Assembly: GCA_002699125.1 (NCBI GenBank)
Contig: PABI01000151.1
Span: forward strand, 1-64,000
DNA from: Anaerolineaceae bacterium
GTDB lineage: Bacteria > Chloroflexota > Anaerolineae > Promineifilales > Promineifilaceae
Direction of reading: 5' to 3'
Length of the DNA stretch: 64,000 nucleotides
In this document: one piece after another, positions 29,588-38,318 of the stretch
Layout of the letters: the number at the start of each line of letters is the position of its first letter
Numbering within the stretch: position 1 is the first letter of the stretch
Notes under the pieces: model-generated
The model's database searches: none
What the model was told of the DNA's origin: nothing
What the model saw: only the letters and a program-made list of their open reading frames with translations
Made by a program: the position numbers and the translations under genes

Positions 29588-29974
29588 TTGAATCGTTATT
29601 TACTGATTGCCCTCGGTGCCGCTTTGGGTGCCAATGCCCGTTACCTGGTGGGCGTTTGGGCTGGAAATCAATTGGGGGCAGATTTTCCCTATGGGACGTT
29701 CATCGTGAATATTGTTGGCAGCTTCGTGCTGGGGTTTCTTTTAACACTTGGCACTGAGCGGCTGCAACTGTCGCCGGACACCCGGCTGCTGCTGGCCGTT
29801 GGTTTCCTGGGCTCGTTCACCACTTTTTCCTCTTACGCCGTGGAGAGTATGAACCTGTGGCGAGATGCTGGCCTGTGGCGCGGTTTATTAAATATTGTGG
29901 GTAATAATTTGGTTGGGCTTCTGTGCGCTGTGCTGGGTGCAATGCTGGCACGCTGGCTGCAAGGCGGAGGGTAA
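29588..29974 (+). CDS. crcB: Fluoride channel CrcB/FluC
   Basis: A 128-residue protein with four helices and the FluC signatures GANARYLVGVW, PYGTFIVNIVGSF and GFLGSFTTFSSY, the last being the sodium- and phenylalanine-bearing break in helix 3. Two copies form a dual-topology channel that expels fluoride. The TTG start has an AAGGAG site. No fluoride riboswitch pattern is evident upstream. The next gene begins four bases after the stop. Confidence 0.95.
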   Translation: MNRYLLIALGAALGANARYLVGVWAGNQLGADFPYGTFIVNIVGSFVLGFLLTLGTERLQLSPDTRLLLAVGFLGSFTTFSSYAVESMNLWRDAGLWRGLLNIVGNNLVGLLCAVLGAMLARWLQGGG

Positions 29975-29978
29975 AAAG

Positions 29979-31256
29979 ATGCAATTACAAGGCAAGGCAT
30001 TACGTGTCACCATCTATATTGGTGAAAGTGATCGTTATCAAGGAAAGGCATTGTACATGGCATTGCTGCAATTTTTGAAGCAGGAGGGTGCTTCCGGGGC
30101 GACGGTGGTTCGCGGCTTGGCCGGATTTGGTGCCAGGAGCCGTATTCATACCGCCACGATTGTTGATTTGTCTACTGACCTGCCGATTCGCGTGGAATGG
30201 GTAGACCAGGCGGAGGTGATGGATCGGTTGCTGCCTCAGGTGCGGCAGATGGTGGATGATGGGCTGATCACCGTGGAAGAAGTAGATGTATTGCAATACG
30301 CACCAGGCCGCCAACCAGACCCGCTGGCACAACCGGTGCAGGATGTAATGCGCACCGAAGTGGTCACCGTTGTGCCAAATACGTCGGTGGCGGCAATTGT
30401 GACGCTGCTGCTGCAAAGAGGGTATCGTAGCTTGCCGGTGGTGGATGACAACGGCCGTCCCCAAGGCATTATCACCGATGGCGATCTGCTCAATCGGGCT
30501 GGGTTAAGCGCTCGACTGGATTTGCAAGCCGAGTTATCGGCGGTAGAGTGGCAGCAGCAGCTGGCCGAATTAAGGGCGCAGGACGTAACGGCCGTTTCCC
30601 TCATGACCAGCCCCTTGATCACCATCCCCACCACAGCACCGCTGCGCCAGGCGGTGCAGGTTATGACAGAACATGATTTAAAGCGGCTGCCGGTGGTGGA
30701 TGGGAACGGCCGTTTAGCCGGTTGGATCAGCCGCGTGGATATTTTGCGCACCGTTGAATACCATCAACCCGCCGCTGAAGTAGAGCCGGAGTCGCTGGTT
30801 GCCGGTGCCACCATCCGCGAATTGATGTACCGTGATGTGCCGACCGTGTCATCCCAGACCAGGCTGGAAGAGATTGTACGGGCGCTGGAACACAACCGCC
30901 GCCGTCGGGCAGTTGTGGTTGATGATAACCAGCACGTTCTGGGCATCATTACCGATGGCGACCTGCTGCGCCGCAGCCAGCAAGAAGCACATCCTGGCCT
31001 GCTGGACCGTCTGCGGCGATTGGTTACAGGGCAGCCAGCTGTTGCCTCATCCCCTTTGCTTAACGCGGCTGAAACGGCCGCTGATTTAATGACCTCTCCC
31101 GTAATCACGATTCCTGTTACGGCGTCTTTTGCTGCTGCGCTGCGTCTGATGGTGCAGCATGGTGTGAAGCGGCTGCCGGTGGTGGATGGAGACGGCCGTT
31201 TGCTAGGTTTGCTCGGCCGGGCCAGCCTGCTGCGCAGCCTGATAGATGAAACGTGA
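29979..31256 (+). CDS. DUF190 protein fused to four CBS domains
   Basis: A 425-residue protein. Residues 1-110 are a DUF190 domain (RVTIYIGESDRYQGKALYMALL, GFGARS), a PII-like fold often encoded beside crcB. Residues 115-425 hold two CBS pairs with repeated SLPVVDDNGRPQGIITDGDLL-like units (each ending ITDGDLL or near it) that usually bind adenine nucleotides. Start ATG after GGAGG; the longer frame overlaps crcB. I infer a cytosolic nucleotide sensor acting on fluoride or ion transport. The four CBS units alternate near-identical LPVVDG/DGRL phrases encoded with ACGGCCGT. Confidence 0.85.
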   Translation: MQLQGKALRVTIYIGESDRYQGKALYMALLQFLKQEGASGATVVRGLAGFGARSRIHTATIVDLSTDLPIRVEWVDQAEVMDRLLPQVRQMVDDGLITVEEVDVLQYAPGRQPDPLAQPVQDVMRTEVVTVVPNTSVAAIVTLLLQRGYRSLPVVDDNGRPQGIITDGDLLNRAGLSARLDLQAELSAVEWQQQLAELRAQDVTAVSLMTSPLITIPTTAPLRQAVQVMTEHDLKRLPVVDGNGRLAGWISRVDILRTVEYHQPAAEVEPESLVAGATIRELMYRDVPTVSSQTRLEEIVRALEHNRRRRAVVVDDNQHVLGIITDGDLLRRSQQEAHPGLLDRLRRLVTGQPAVASSPLLNAAETAADLMTSPVITIPVTASFAAALRLMVQHGVKRLPVVDGDGRLLGLLGRASLLRSLIDET

Positions 31257-31277
31257 TTCGCCTCTAGTCACGTTTCA
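31247..31277. repeat. TGAAACGTGA hairpin
   Basis: Arms TGAAACGTGA and TCACGTTTCA; the first arm contains the stop of the DUF190-CBS gene. A longer hairpin of the same sequence lies at 59461. Confidence 0.6.
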
Positions 31278-31395
31278 CGCAGCAACAGTCATATGACCAG
31301 CATGTGACGACCGGCACTGCCGCATATGACCCTACCTCCCTTACAGTAAAAGTACCGATTTCAACAAATGAAGATTCAGTGTGGAGGTAAACAAA

Positions 31396-32358
31396 ATGAG
31401 TACCCTGACATCCCAAGTCGAAACAAATTTAGGCAATTCAGACCTGCGGCGGCGCATTTTTGGCACGGAGCGATTTTTGACCTGGTCGGTCATTGGCAGT
31501 CTGGTCCTGTTTTTGGCCACGATTGTGCTTTCAATATTCGATTCCCGGCTGGTGATTGGCGCGCCCGTATGGGTGAAACCGATGAAGTTTGCCATTTCCA
31601 TTACGCTGTACACTGGCACATTGGCCTGGCTGCTGAGCTATGTGGAAGGGCATCCCCGGCTGGTGCGCTGGATTGGCGGGCTGACGGCGTTGGGCTTTTT
31701 TGTGGAGTTAGTCGCGATTTTTGTACAGGCAGCACGCGGTGTGCGCAGCCATTTTAACGTCAGTACACCGCTCGATTCGATATTGTTTGGCTTTATGGGC
31801 TGGTTTGTCATGGTTATCTGGGTGATGAATATCATCACGGCCGTTTTGCTCATCCGGCAAAAAATGGACAATCGGCCATTTGCCTGGGCGCTGCGGTTGG
31901 GGTTGGTGGTTACGGCCGTTGGTGCGGTGCTCGGCTTCTTAATGACCAGTCCCACACCGGATCAACTCTCGGCGATGCAGGCGGGTGAAGTGGTGAGTAT
32001 CGTTGGTGCACACAGCGTGGGCGTGGAAGATGGTGGTCCTGGTTTGCCTTTTGTCGGCTGGAGCACCGAAGGCGGCGACATTCGCCCAGCGCATTTTGTG
32101 GGGCTGCACGCGCTGCAACTGATTCCACTGCTGGGCATCTTTGTGAATCGTCGTTTTGGCAAGCGGCTGTCAGACGGCCGTCGTACGGCACTGGTTGCCA
32201 TTGGTGGATTCGGCTACCTGGGATTTGTCTTGCTGCTGCTGTGGCAAGCGCTGCGTGCCCAATCGCTCATTGCTCCGGATGGATTGACCCTGGTGGTGTT
32301 GGCCGGTTTGCTTGGTGTAGCGAGTCTGGCGGGAACGGCCGTTTTCTTGAAGAAGTAA
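31396..32358 (+). CDS. Integral membrane protein, unknown function
   Basis: A 320-residue protein with about eight hydrophobic helices. Notable pieces are GAPVWVKPMKFAISITLY, a large extracytoplasmic or cytosolic loop (about residues 190-215) with GWSTEGGDIRPAHFVGLHALQ, and a C-terminal helix pair. The PMKF and RPAHFVGLHALQ motifs recur in uncharacterised bacterial membrane proteins, but I cannot name a family. The ATG at 31396 has GTGGAGGT. It precedes the ABA4-like gene by 84 bases containing a repeat. Confidence 0.7.
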   Translation: MSTLTSQVETNLGNSDLRRRIFGTERFLTWSVIGSLVLFLATIVLSIFDSRLVIGAPVWVKPMKFAISITLYTGTLAWLLSYVEGHPRLVRWIGGLTALGFFVELVAIFVQAARGVRSHFNVSTPLDSILFGFMGWFVMVIWVMNIITAVLLIRQKMDNRPFAWALRLGLVVTAVGAVLGFLMTSPTPDQLSAMQAGEVVSIVGAHSVGVEDGGPGLPFVGWSTEGGDIRPAHFVGLHALQLIPLLGIFVNRRFGKRLSDGRRTALVAIGGFGYLGFVLLLLWQALRAQSLIAPDGLTLVVLAGLLGVASLAGTAVFLKK

Positions 32359-32372
32359 ACGAGTGAAAAGTA

Positions 32373-32427
32373 AAAAGTGAAAAGTGGCAGGTGGCAAGTG
32401 AATCGTTTCACTTTGCCACCTTGTCAC
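32373..32427. repeat. Imperfect inverted repeat AAGTGGCAGGTGGCAAGTGA
   Basis: Left arm GTGAAAAGTGGCAGGTGGCA and right arm TTTCACTTTGCCACCTTG pair around a short loop, just upstream of the ABA4-like gene. Probably a dispersed intergenic repeat. Confidence 0.5.
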
Positions 32428-32442
32428 AGCAAAGGAACAACT

Positions 32443-32892
32443 ATGAACCTCGAAACGCTCTTCTCCTTCAGCAGCCTGCTCGTCATGCCTTTCTGGCTGC
32501 TGTTGATTTTCTTGCCGCGCTGGCGCGTCACGGAGCGGGTGATGGCCGGGCCGTGGGTTGCTGCGCCAGCAGCGCTGCTGTATGCGGGATTGGTCCTGCC
32601 CAACTTCGTTGAGATTTTTACGGCCGTTTCCAACCCAACACTTAGCGGGATTACTGCTTTGTTGGGCGATCCCACCGGTGCGACCATCGCCTGGGTGCAT
32701 TTCCTGGCGTTTGATTTGTTTGTGGGACGCTGGGTTTATTTGGACGGCCGTGCGCGCAACATATCTGCCTGGTTCATCTCGCCCATTTTGTTTTTTGTGC
32801 TGATGTTGGGACCGGTTGGTTTCTTATTGTATCTGGTGGTGCGCTTGGCCATTTCCCGCCAATTTTCGGCAGACGGCCGTTCTGCTTTATAA
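32443..32892 (+). CDS. ABA4-like (DUF4281) membrane protein
   Basis: A 149-residue protein of four helices that matches the ABA4-like family: PFWLLLIFLPRW, the conserved WVHFLAFDLFVGRWVYLDGR, and FVLMLGPVGFLLYL. The plant member ABA4 is needed for neoxanthin synthesis; bacterial members have no proven role. The ATG at 32443 has AAAGGAA. It ends eight bases before the histidine kinase gene. Confidence 0.85.
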   Translation: MNLETLFSFSSLLVMPFWLLLIFLPRWRVTERVMAGPWVAAPAALLYAGLVLPNFVEIFTAVSNPTLSGITALLGDPTGATIAWVHFLAFDLFVGRWVYLDGRARNISAWFISPILFFVLMLGPVGFLLYLVVRLAISRQFSADGRSAL

Positions 32893-32899
32893 TCGACCC

Positions 32900-34117
32900 A
32901 TGTTAAAACAAAATCCAGGCCGACAACAGTCTAACTACAGCTTCTGGCTGCTAAACGCGGCGGCCTACATTACCTGGTTGGGCATTGTTGTAGCTGCTTT
33001 GCCCGATCTGGCCGGGCAGCCAAACAGAATCGTCATTTTGGTGCTGTTTGGCCTCTTTTTTGTGGGGTTGAGCGTTTATGTGTTTTTGGAAGAACGGCCG
33101 TTGCTCATGCATTTCTACCTCCTGTTTCAGGTGGCCATTGCCCTGGGTATTTCTACCCTTTCGCCAACAGATATTGTGGCCCACATCTCTACTCTCTTCT
33201 TTATCCTGAGTGCGCAGGCAATGCTTTTTTTGCCGCTAAAACCGGGCATCGCGTGGCTTGTTGTGTTTACGATAGTAACCTGGTTAGGTGGTGTTTTTGC
33301 CTTTGGGGCGGTTGAACCGTTAAGCATTATTTCCGTGGTGGGCGGCTACCTTTTTTTTGGCACGTTTGGTGCGGGCCTGCGCCAGGCCAACGAGGCGCGA
33401 CAGCACAGCCAGCAGCTCTTGGCTGAATTGCAGGAAGCACACGAGCAGCTGCAAGCATACACCAGCCAGGCGCAGCAGCTGGCTGTGGCCGAAGAGCGCA
33501 ACCGGCTGGCCCGGGAAATGCACGATGCGCTGGGGCACCACCTTACGGTGGCGGTGGTGCAGTTGGAAGGTGCTCAACGGCTCATTCCCAGTAATCCAGA
33601 GCGTTCGGCCAGCATGATTGAGGCCATGCGTGGGCAGCTAAAACAGGCGTTGGCCGAACTGCGGCAAACGGTATCGGCGCTGCGCTCGCCGGAAGCTTCT
33701 GTGGCGTTGAATGGTTCTTTGGCAACGGCCGTTACCCACCTGGTGCAAACGTTTCATGAGGCAACCGGATTAGCTGTTGATCTCACGATGCCCGAGGAGC
33801 TGCCGCTTTTGCCAGAAGCCCATCGTCTGGCGCTTTACCGCGCGGCGCAGGAATCGTTGACTAACGTGCAGCGCCACGCCAAGGCACAGCAGGCGTGGCT
33901 TGTGATTGCAGCGGATGATGACGATATTACGCTTTCAGTTTCTGATGATGGACAGGGATTGGGAGATGAGGTGGGCGACGGCCGTTTTGGCCTGATTGGT
34001 TTGCGCGAGCGGGCTAAGCAGCTGGGTGGCTCGCTCATGTTGGGTGCCGCTGATGAAGGGGGTGCCCGAATAATCATGCGGCTGCCGGTGCCGGTTGTGG
34101 AGGCTGCTGATGCCTGA
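32900..34117 (+). CDS. NarL-type sensor histidine kinase (HisKA_3)
   Basis: A 405-residue kinase: six short membrane helices (about 15-170), a coiled-coil linker rich in Gln and Glu, HisKA_3 with REMHDALGHHLTV (phospho-His), and HATPase with RAAQESLTNVQRHAKA and GDGRFGLIGLRERA. It belongs to the LiaS/DesK group that pairs with LuxR-type regulators. The ATG lies 7 bases after a TATAAT hexamer (32888-32893) and has no ribosome site, so leaderless initiation is possible. Overlaps the regulator gene by eight bases. Confidence 0.9.
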   Translation: MLKQNPGRQQSNYSFWLLNAAAYITWLGIVVAALPDLAGQPNRIVILVLFGLFFVGLSVYVFLEERPLLMHFYLLFQVAIALGISTLSPTDIVAHISTLFFILSAQAMLFLPLKPGIAWLVVFTIVTWLGGVFAFGAVEPLSIISVVGGYLFFGTFGAGLRQANEARQHSQQLLAELQEAHEQLQAYTSQAQQLAVAEERNRLAREMHDALGHHLTVAVVQLEGAQRLIPSNPERSASMIEAMRGQLKQALAELRQTVSALRSPEASVALNGSLATAVTHLVQTFHEATGLAVDLTMPEELPLLPEAHRLALYRAAQESLTNVQRHAKAQQAWLVIAADDDDITLSVSDDGQGLGDEVGDGRFGLIGLRERAKQLGGSLMLGAADEGGARIIMRLPVPVVEAADA

Positions 34118-34766
34118 ACCCATTCGGATTTTGTTGGTGGATGACCAACGCCTCATGCGAGACGGTTTACGTACGTTGCTGGAGTTAGAAAGCGATCTCG
34201 ATGTCGTGGGTGAGGCGAGCGATGGCCAGGCGGCCGTGCAGGCGTATGCCGAGTTAAAACCCAACGTCGTGCTGATGGACATCCGGATGCCGACGATGAA
34301 TGGTGTGGAAGCCACAGCACGGCTTTGCCAGGATTGGCCGGAAGCCAACATCATCATTTTGACCACGTTTGACGACGACGAATACGTGTTTGAGGGGATT
34401 CGGGCCGGAGCCAGAGGCTATTTGTTGAAGGATGTTTCCGGGGAGGAGCTGGCAACGGCCGTACGCGCCGTAGCCGGTGGCAGTGCCTTGCTTGGTTCGG
34501 CCGTGGCCCGGCGCGTGCTGTCCCAATTTGCCGGCCTGGCTCCTGCCAAAGTTGAAACTACCTTGCCAGAACCCTTGTCGGACCGTGAGCTGGAAATTTT
34601 GCAGCTTATCGCCGAAGGCCTGAGCAATCCGGAAATCGCCGCCCGGCTCTTTTTGGCCGAAGGGACGGTGAAAAATTACGTCTCCAACATTCTGCAAAAA
34701 ACCAATACTCGTGACCGCACCCAGGCTGTCCTCAAAGCGCAATCCCTCGGCTTGCTAAATAGTTAA
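34110..34766 (+). CDS. NarL/FixJ-type response regulator
   Basis: A 218-residue protein with an N-terminal receiver (acid pair VDDQRL, phospho-acceptor D in VVLMDIRMP, conserved K in YLLKDVSG) and a C-terminal LuxR helix-turn-helix (LSDRELEILQLIAEGLSNPEIA, EGTVKNYVSNIL). Cognate partner of the overlapping kinase. The overlap (ATGCCTGA) indicates coupled translation. Targets unknown; the adjacent membrane genes are candidates. Confidence 0.95.
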   Translation: MPEPIRILLVDDQRLMRDGLRTLLELESDLDVVGEASDGQAAVQAYAELKPNVVLMDIRMPTMNGVEATARLCQDWPEANIIILTTFDDDEYVFEGIRAGARGYLLKDVSGEELATAVRAVAGGSALLGSAVARRVLSQFAGLAPAKVETTLPEPLSDRELEILQLIAEGLSNPEIAARLFLAEGTVKNYVSNILQKTNTRDRTQAVLKAQSLGLLNS

Positions 34767-34789
34767 TTCTTCCCATTTTCCGCAAAAGC

Positions 34790-34826
34790 TTGACAAGTTA
34801 ATCTATTCTTCTAAAATATAGAAGAA
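34790..34826 (+). promoter_or_regulatory. Promoter and palindrome of the PadR gene
   Basis: TTGACA (34790-34795), 16 bases, TAAAAT (34812-34817). The palindrome TTCTTCTA-AAATA-TAGAAGAA (34806-34826) covers the -10 element. It is placed to let the PadR product block its own transcription. Confidence 0.65.
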
Positions 34827-34848
34827 ATACAGCAACCTGGACGAATAG

Positions 34849-35178
34849 ATGGATATTTTGACGCGGACAGAAGAAATAATTCTGCTGGCTGTGCACCGGC
34901 TGGGCGACAATGCTTATGGGGTCACCATTCGCCAGGAAGTGGAGCAGTTGGTGGGCAAATCCTATTCAGTGGGGGCCATTTATGTGCCGCTGGATCGCAT
35001 GGCGGAGCGTGGTTGGCTAACAACCAATACCGGCTCGCCAACGGCCGTTCGCGGCGGGCGCGCCAAACGTTTTTATGAACTGACGCCGGAGGGTAAGCAG
35101 GCGCTGCTGGCAGCCAAACAGTTTCAGGAAAAGTTATGGTCGGGCATTCCCGAGCTGAATCTGGCGAGCGGGGCATGA
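34849..35178 (+). CDS. PadR-family transcriptional regulator
   Basis: A 109-residue protein with the PadR winged helix: TRTEEIILLAVHRLGDNAYG, SVGAIYVPLDRMAERGWL, and wing GGRAKRFYELTPEGKQAL. It belongs to the short PadR-s2 group that is commonly coupled with permease-prefix membrane proteins. A palindrome overlaps its own -10 box, so autorepression is likely. Its stop overlaps the next ATG (ATGA). Confidence 0.9.
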   Translation: MDILTRTEEIILLAVHRLGDNAYGVTIRQEVEQLVGKSYSVGAIYVPLDRMAERGWLTTNTGSPTAVRGGRAKRFYELTPEGKQALLAAKQFQEKLWSGIPELNLASGA

Positions 35179-35759
35179 AGCAGAAGCCTGGTGAGCCACC
35201 TCGTTTTGCCCAGACGCTGTTGCACTGGCTGGGTGCGCCAAATTACGTCATTGGTGATTTTGTAGAGGAATTTGAAGGTTTGGTGGGGAGGAATGGCCGT
35301 TTCCAGGCCAACGTCTGGTTCTGGCAGCAGCTCATTCGTTCAACCCCGGCATTATGCCGAAGGAGATGGCAAACGGTGATGAACACTTTAACCAAACGTG
35401 ACAAACAGTTTTTTGCGCTCGGTATCTTGCTGCTCATTCCGGCACTGCTCATTGGTGTAACCGGCATTTTGCATTCCGTTTTTGGCATTTCGGCCCCGAT
35501 GAACAATATGTTTGACTATTTGCGCAGCAGCCCGCTGTTGGCCTGGCTTGTGCATCCAGCCGTGATCCTGGGTGGCTTGGCTGCGGCGTTCATTTTGAAC
35601 GCGGTGCCGGTGTTGCAAATTAGCGTGCGCAATCAGGAAGAAGCGTTGGTCGGATCGCTGACGATTCGTAAGGGGTATTGGCTGCACCTTGGCGTGTTGG
35701 TGACGGCCGTACTTTTTGTGCTGGTTATCTTTCTTTACTTATTGGTTGAGAATTTGTAG
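35175..35759 (+). CDS. Permease-prefix-domain membrane protein
   Basis: A 194-residue protein with an N-terminal permease prefix domain (PPRFAQTLLHWLGAP, GDFVEEFEGLV, WFWQQLIRSTP) and three membrane helices. These domains occur at the front of ABC permeases regulated by PadR genes; here the FtsX-like permease is missing, so it is a short stand-alone form or a truncated descendant. Coupled to padR by ATGA. Confidence 0.75.
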   Translation: MKQKPGEPPRFAQTLLHWLGAPNYVIGDFVEEFEGLVGRNGRFQANVWFWQQLIRSTPALCRRRWQTVMNTLTKRDKQFFALGILLLIPALLIGVTGILHSVFGISAPMNNMFDYLRSSPLLAWLVHPAVILGGLAAAFILNAVPVLQISVRNQEEALVGSLTIRKGYWLHLGVLVTAVLFVLVIFLYLLVENL

Positions 35760-35763
35760 GGCT

Positions 35764-36789
35764 TCAAGATGGCTCAGACGCTTGCTTTAGATCGTGAGCT
35801 ATGAGCGCGACACAGTCGCCAACTTCTACAAATCCTGGCCCTCTTGTGCCAATTAAAATGCCGCTGGTGAGGGCATTGATGATTTGCGGTTCCTGTTTGG
35901 GATGGTGAGCAAAGTGTACCTGTCCCAGCGGTTGGTCTTTTAGCACTGTGTTGCCCAGTTCAAAAAAGGGCTCGTAGATGCCATCAGCCAGGACGTAATG
36001 GTAGTTTTCGGTATCCGGTGTTTCCATCAGGCGCATGGGAGGCAGGTTGCGCGCCTTACAAGTAACAATGTCTCCTTGCATAATGTTGAAATGTTTTAGG
36101 AAGTTGCGGGTGCCGATTTCAGCCAGTTTTAAGGTGGAAGGTGTGAGACGGCCGTTTCCGCCAATCTCGGCACACAAAAAAACCTTGCCCATCTGCTCCA
36201 CTGCATAGTCCAGCAAACCTTCCCCGGTGAACTCCTCCATAATCAGCCCAACCGGTGCCTGAAATGCTTCCAGTGCAGCGCGCGTCGCTGCCATCTGCTC
36301 AGCGTTGTCCAGGTAGTGCATGCTGATGTACGGGTATAAATCCAGTGAATAGCCACCGGAATGCAGATCCAGCACGGCATCGCACAGCGGCAAAATAATT
36401 GCGTTCACATAGTGAGCGATAATCTGGGTAATGGTTCCATTGGGTCGCCCGGGGAAAGAACGGTTCATGTCCCGGCCGTCTAGCGGCGATACTCGCTGTC
36501 CGGCGGTTACCGCTGGCAAGTTTAGTGCGGGCAAAATGATGATTCGGCCCTGGACTTGCTCTGGCTCTAGTTCTCTGGCCAGTTTCAGCAGACAAACCGG
36601 CCCCTCATATTCGCCACCGTGACTGCCGCCGACCAATAAAGCTGTGGGGCCACGGCCGTTTTTGATCATAACAATAGGCAGCAGCACTTTACCCCAGGCG
36701 GAGTTATTGCGCGAGTGTGGGACTCGCAAATAACTTATTTGCTTACCCTCTTTTTCATAATCGATATTGGTTTGTACCGGGGTTTCCAT
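35764..36789 (-). CDS. doeB: N-alpha-acetyl-diaminobutyrate deacetylase DoeB (EutE)
   Basis: Zinc deacylase of the aspartoacylase/succinylglutamate desuccinylase family, 341 residues. It removes acetate from N-alpha-acetyl-L-2,4-diaminobutyrate, the second step of ectoine breakdown. Metal ligands H and E lie in GGSHGGEYEGP and the third histidine in LDLHSGG; the DMNRSFPG motif binds the carboxylate. The C-terminal beta domain carries PPMRLMETPD and GPGFVEVGD. It is next to doeA on the same strand and beside the Ehu transporter genes, which supports the ectoine role. Confidence 0.85.
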   Translation of the reverse strand: METPVQTNIDYEKEGKQISYLRVPHSRNNSAWGKVLLPIVMIKNGRGPTALLVGGSHGGEYEGPVCLLKLARELEPEQVQGRIIILPALNLPAVTAGQRVSPLDGRDMNRSFPGRPNGTITQIIAHYVNAIILPLCDAVLDLHSGGYSLDLYPYISMHYLDNAEQMAATRAALEAFQAPVGLIMEEFTGEGLLDYAVEQMGKVFLCAEIGGNGRLTPSTLKLAEIGTRNFLKHFNIMQGDIVTCKARNLPPMRLMETPDTENYHYVLADGIYEPFFELGNTVLKDQPLGQVHFAHHPKQEPQIINALTSGILIGTRGPGFVEVGDCVALIAHDLKQASEPS

Positions 36790-36808
36790 GAAAATTCCTT
36801 CCCGTTTT

Positions 36809-36917
36809 AAGTAAATGCCGGAAAGTTGCTTTAAAAACTAAAGGCCGAAAGGCATTTACTTATAAGGAGAACGGAAGTACATCTTGGCATTTGTTTTAAA
36901 GTTACTTTCCGTTCTCC
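36809..36917. repeat. Nested inverted repeats between doeA and doeB
   Basis: Arms AAGTAAATGCC (36809-36819) and GGCATTTACTT (36851-36861) form one hairpin; GGAGAACGGAAGTA (36866-36879) and TACTTTCCGTTCTCC (36903-36917) form another. Together they fill the intercistronic gap. Possibly mRNA processing or stability signals for the doeA-doeB transcript. Confidence 0.65.
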
Positions 36918-36919
36918 AC

Positions 36920-38077
36920 TTAAGCTACAAATAGCTTGCGCTCTAGATTGGTAATAATTTCACAGCCATTTTCAGTTACCCGCACCGTTTCAGAAAAGCC
37001 GATGCCCCCTTTGCCGGGAATTTGCGCCCAGGGAATTAAGTGGAAGGTCATGTTGGGTTGCAGCGCTCTCGTTTCGTTTTGCACCAGGCTGAGGATGTGC
37101 CCCTCGCCCCAATCCGGCGGCAAGCCTATACCGACAGAGTAGCCAGTGCGGGAGCCTTGCTGAGCGCCCAATCGGGAACCGGCAATCACGGCGCGCCCGG
37201 CGGCATCAACCGCATGGGAAGTTACACCGGGTTTAATTGTTTGCAGGCACGCATCCATTGCCTCCTGCACCAGCTTTTCGGCTTCCCATAAGCTGTCGTC
37301 TGGCTCGCCTACAAAGACCGTGCGCATCATGGGGGCATGATACCGCTTTAGACAGCCGCTCACTTCCAGGAAAACCGGCTCGCCAGTCTGAACAACCCGG
37401 TCGGTCCAGGTGGCGTGGCCAATCGCGCCGCGCTCGCCCGAGGCAATAAATGGTTGAATAGAAGGCCATTCGCTGCCAGCCTTGATCATAGCGTAATGAA
37501 TCTCGGCGGCCACGTCTCCTTCGGTTACGCCAGCGGCTACGGCATCAATGCCGGCCTTCATGCCCGCTTCCGTGGTTTTAGCCACCTGCTGTATCAAGGC
37601 AATTTCTTCTTCTGATTTGATGAGCCGCCCAGCTTCGACGATGCCGGAGCAATCCACAAACGTGGCATTCGGGCATTGGGTGAAGAGGATTTCTTGTTGA
37701 ACGGCCGTAAAAAACCAGCAGTTCCGCTCAATGCCAATCCGTTTCTTTTCCAGGCCAAACTCGGCCAGCGCCCGCGCCAACTGCACAATGGGATTTTGGG
37801 TGTCTTCGTACGGCCGTCGCTCAGCCAGCCATGTATACACCTCCATCCCACTGTCCTCTAACCGGCGGCAGACGGCAAACGGTTCTCCCGTCAGAGGAAT
37901 GACGACCGCATTGAAGTAGTAATGACCTGGGCTTTCAAACCCGGTGAGGTAGCAAATATTTTCCGGTGTTGTGCTGATAACAACTTCTACCTCCTGTTCA
38001 ACCATTCGCTGCCGCAGTTCTTGCAAGCGACGTTCATACTCGACCATGGAAAAGACCAGATCATTTCGCTGACGCAT
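36920..38077 (-). CDS. doeA: Ectoine hydrolase DoeA (EutD)
   Basis: A 385-residue protein of the M24 'pita-bread' fold that opens ectoine to acetyl-diaminobutyrate. Metal ligands of M24 peptidases are absent: the usual DxGA...SDxTR segment reads FLEVSGCLKRYHAPMMR, with Glu238 in the place of the first Asp. In studied EutD enzymes a glutamate in this region (Glu255 numbering) forms a covalent intermediate without metal. The N-terminal creatinase-type domain is present. ATG at 38077 has AGGAGGAAC upstream. It heads a doeA-doeB transcript that diverges from the GntR regulator gene. Confidence 0.85.
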   Translation of the reverse strand: MRQRNDLVFSMVEYERRLQELRQRMVEQEVEVVISTTPENICYLTGFESPGHYYFNAVVIPLTGEPFAVCRRLEDSGMEVYTWLAERRPYEDTQNPIVQLARALAEFGLEKKRIGIERNCWFFTAVQQEILFTQCPNATFVDCSGIVEAGRLIKSEEEIALIQQVAKTTEAGMKAGIDAVAAGVTEGDVAAEIHYAMIKAGSEWPSIQPFIASGERGAIGHATWTDRVVQTGEPVFLEVSGCLKRYHAPMMRTVFVGEPDDSLWEAEKLVQEAMDACLQTIKPGVTSHAVDAAGRAVIAGSRLGAQQGSRTGYSVGIGLPPDWGEGHILSLVQNETRALQPNMTFHLIPWAQIPGKGGIGFSETVRVTENGCEIITNLERKLFVA

Positions 38078-38218
38078 AAAAAGTTCCTCCTATGATGTGC
38101 TATGTTCCCCCGAGTAGCGTGCTGACCATTGTTGTGCAGCCTCCGAAACAGGGGGAATTATGAGAATTGACAGATGATGGAGGTTATGCTACAGTCAGCT
38201 TGCGGCGAGTTGTACTTA

Positions 38219-38241
38219 GGTTGCTACAAGTTGTTACAACC
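38219..38241. promoter_or_regulatory. Candidate GntR operator in the doeA/gntR divergent region
   Basis: The dyad GGTTGCTACAAGTTGTTACAACC lies between the divergent doeA and GntR genes, with the neighbouring GTTGTACTTAGG as a further partial copy. Arms GGTTG/CAACC and ACAA/TTGT are symmetric. It is positioned for control by the adjacent GntR regulator. Confidence 0.5.
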
Positions 38242-38318
38242 TGCTGCATAGCAGATTATAGCTATTGCCTACTGAAAGTCAAAACGCAACAACATCCTCA
38301 AAACAACACACAAAATCG

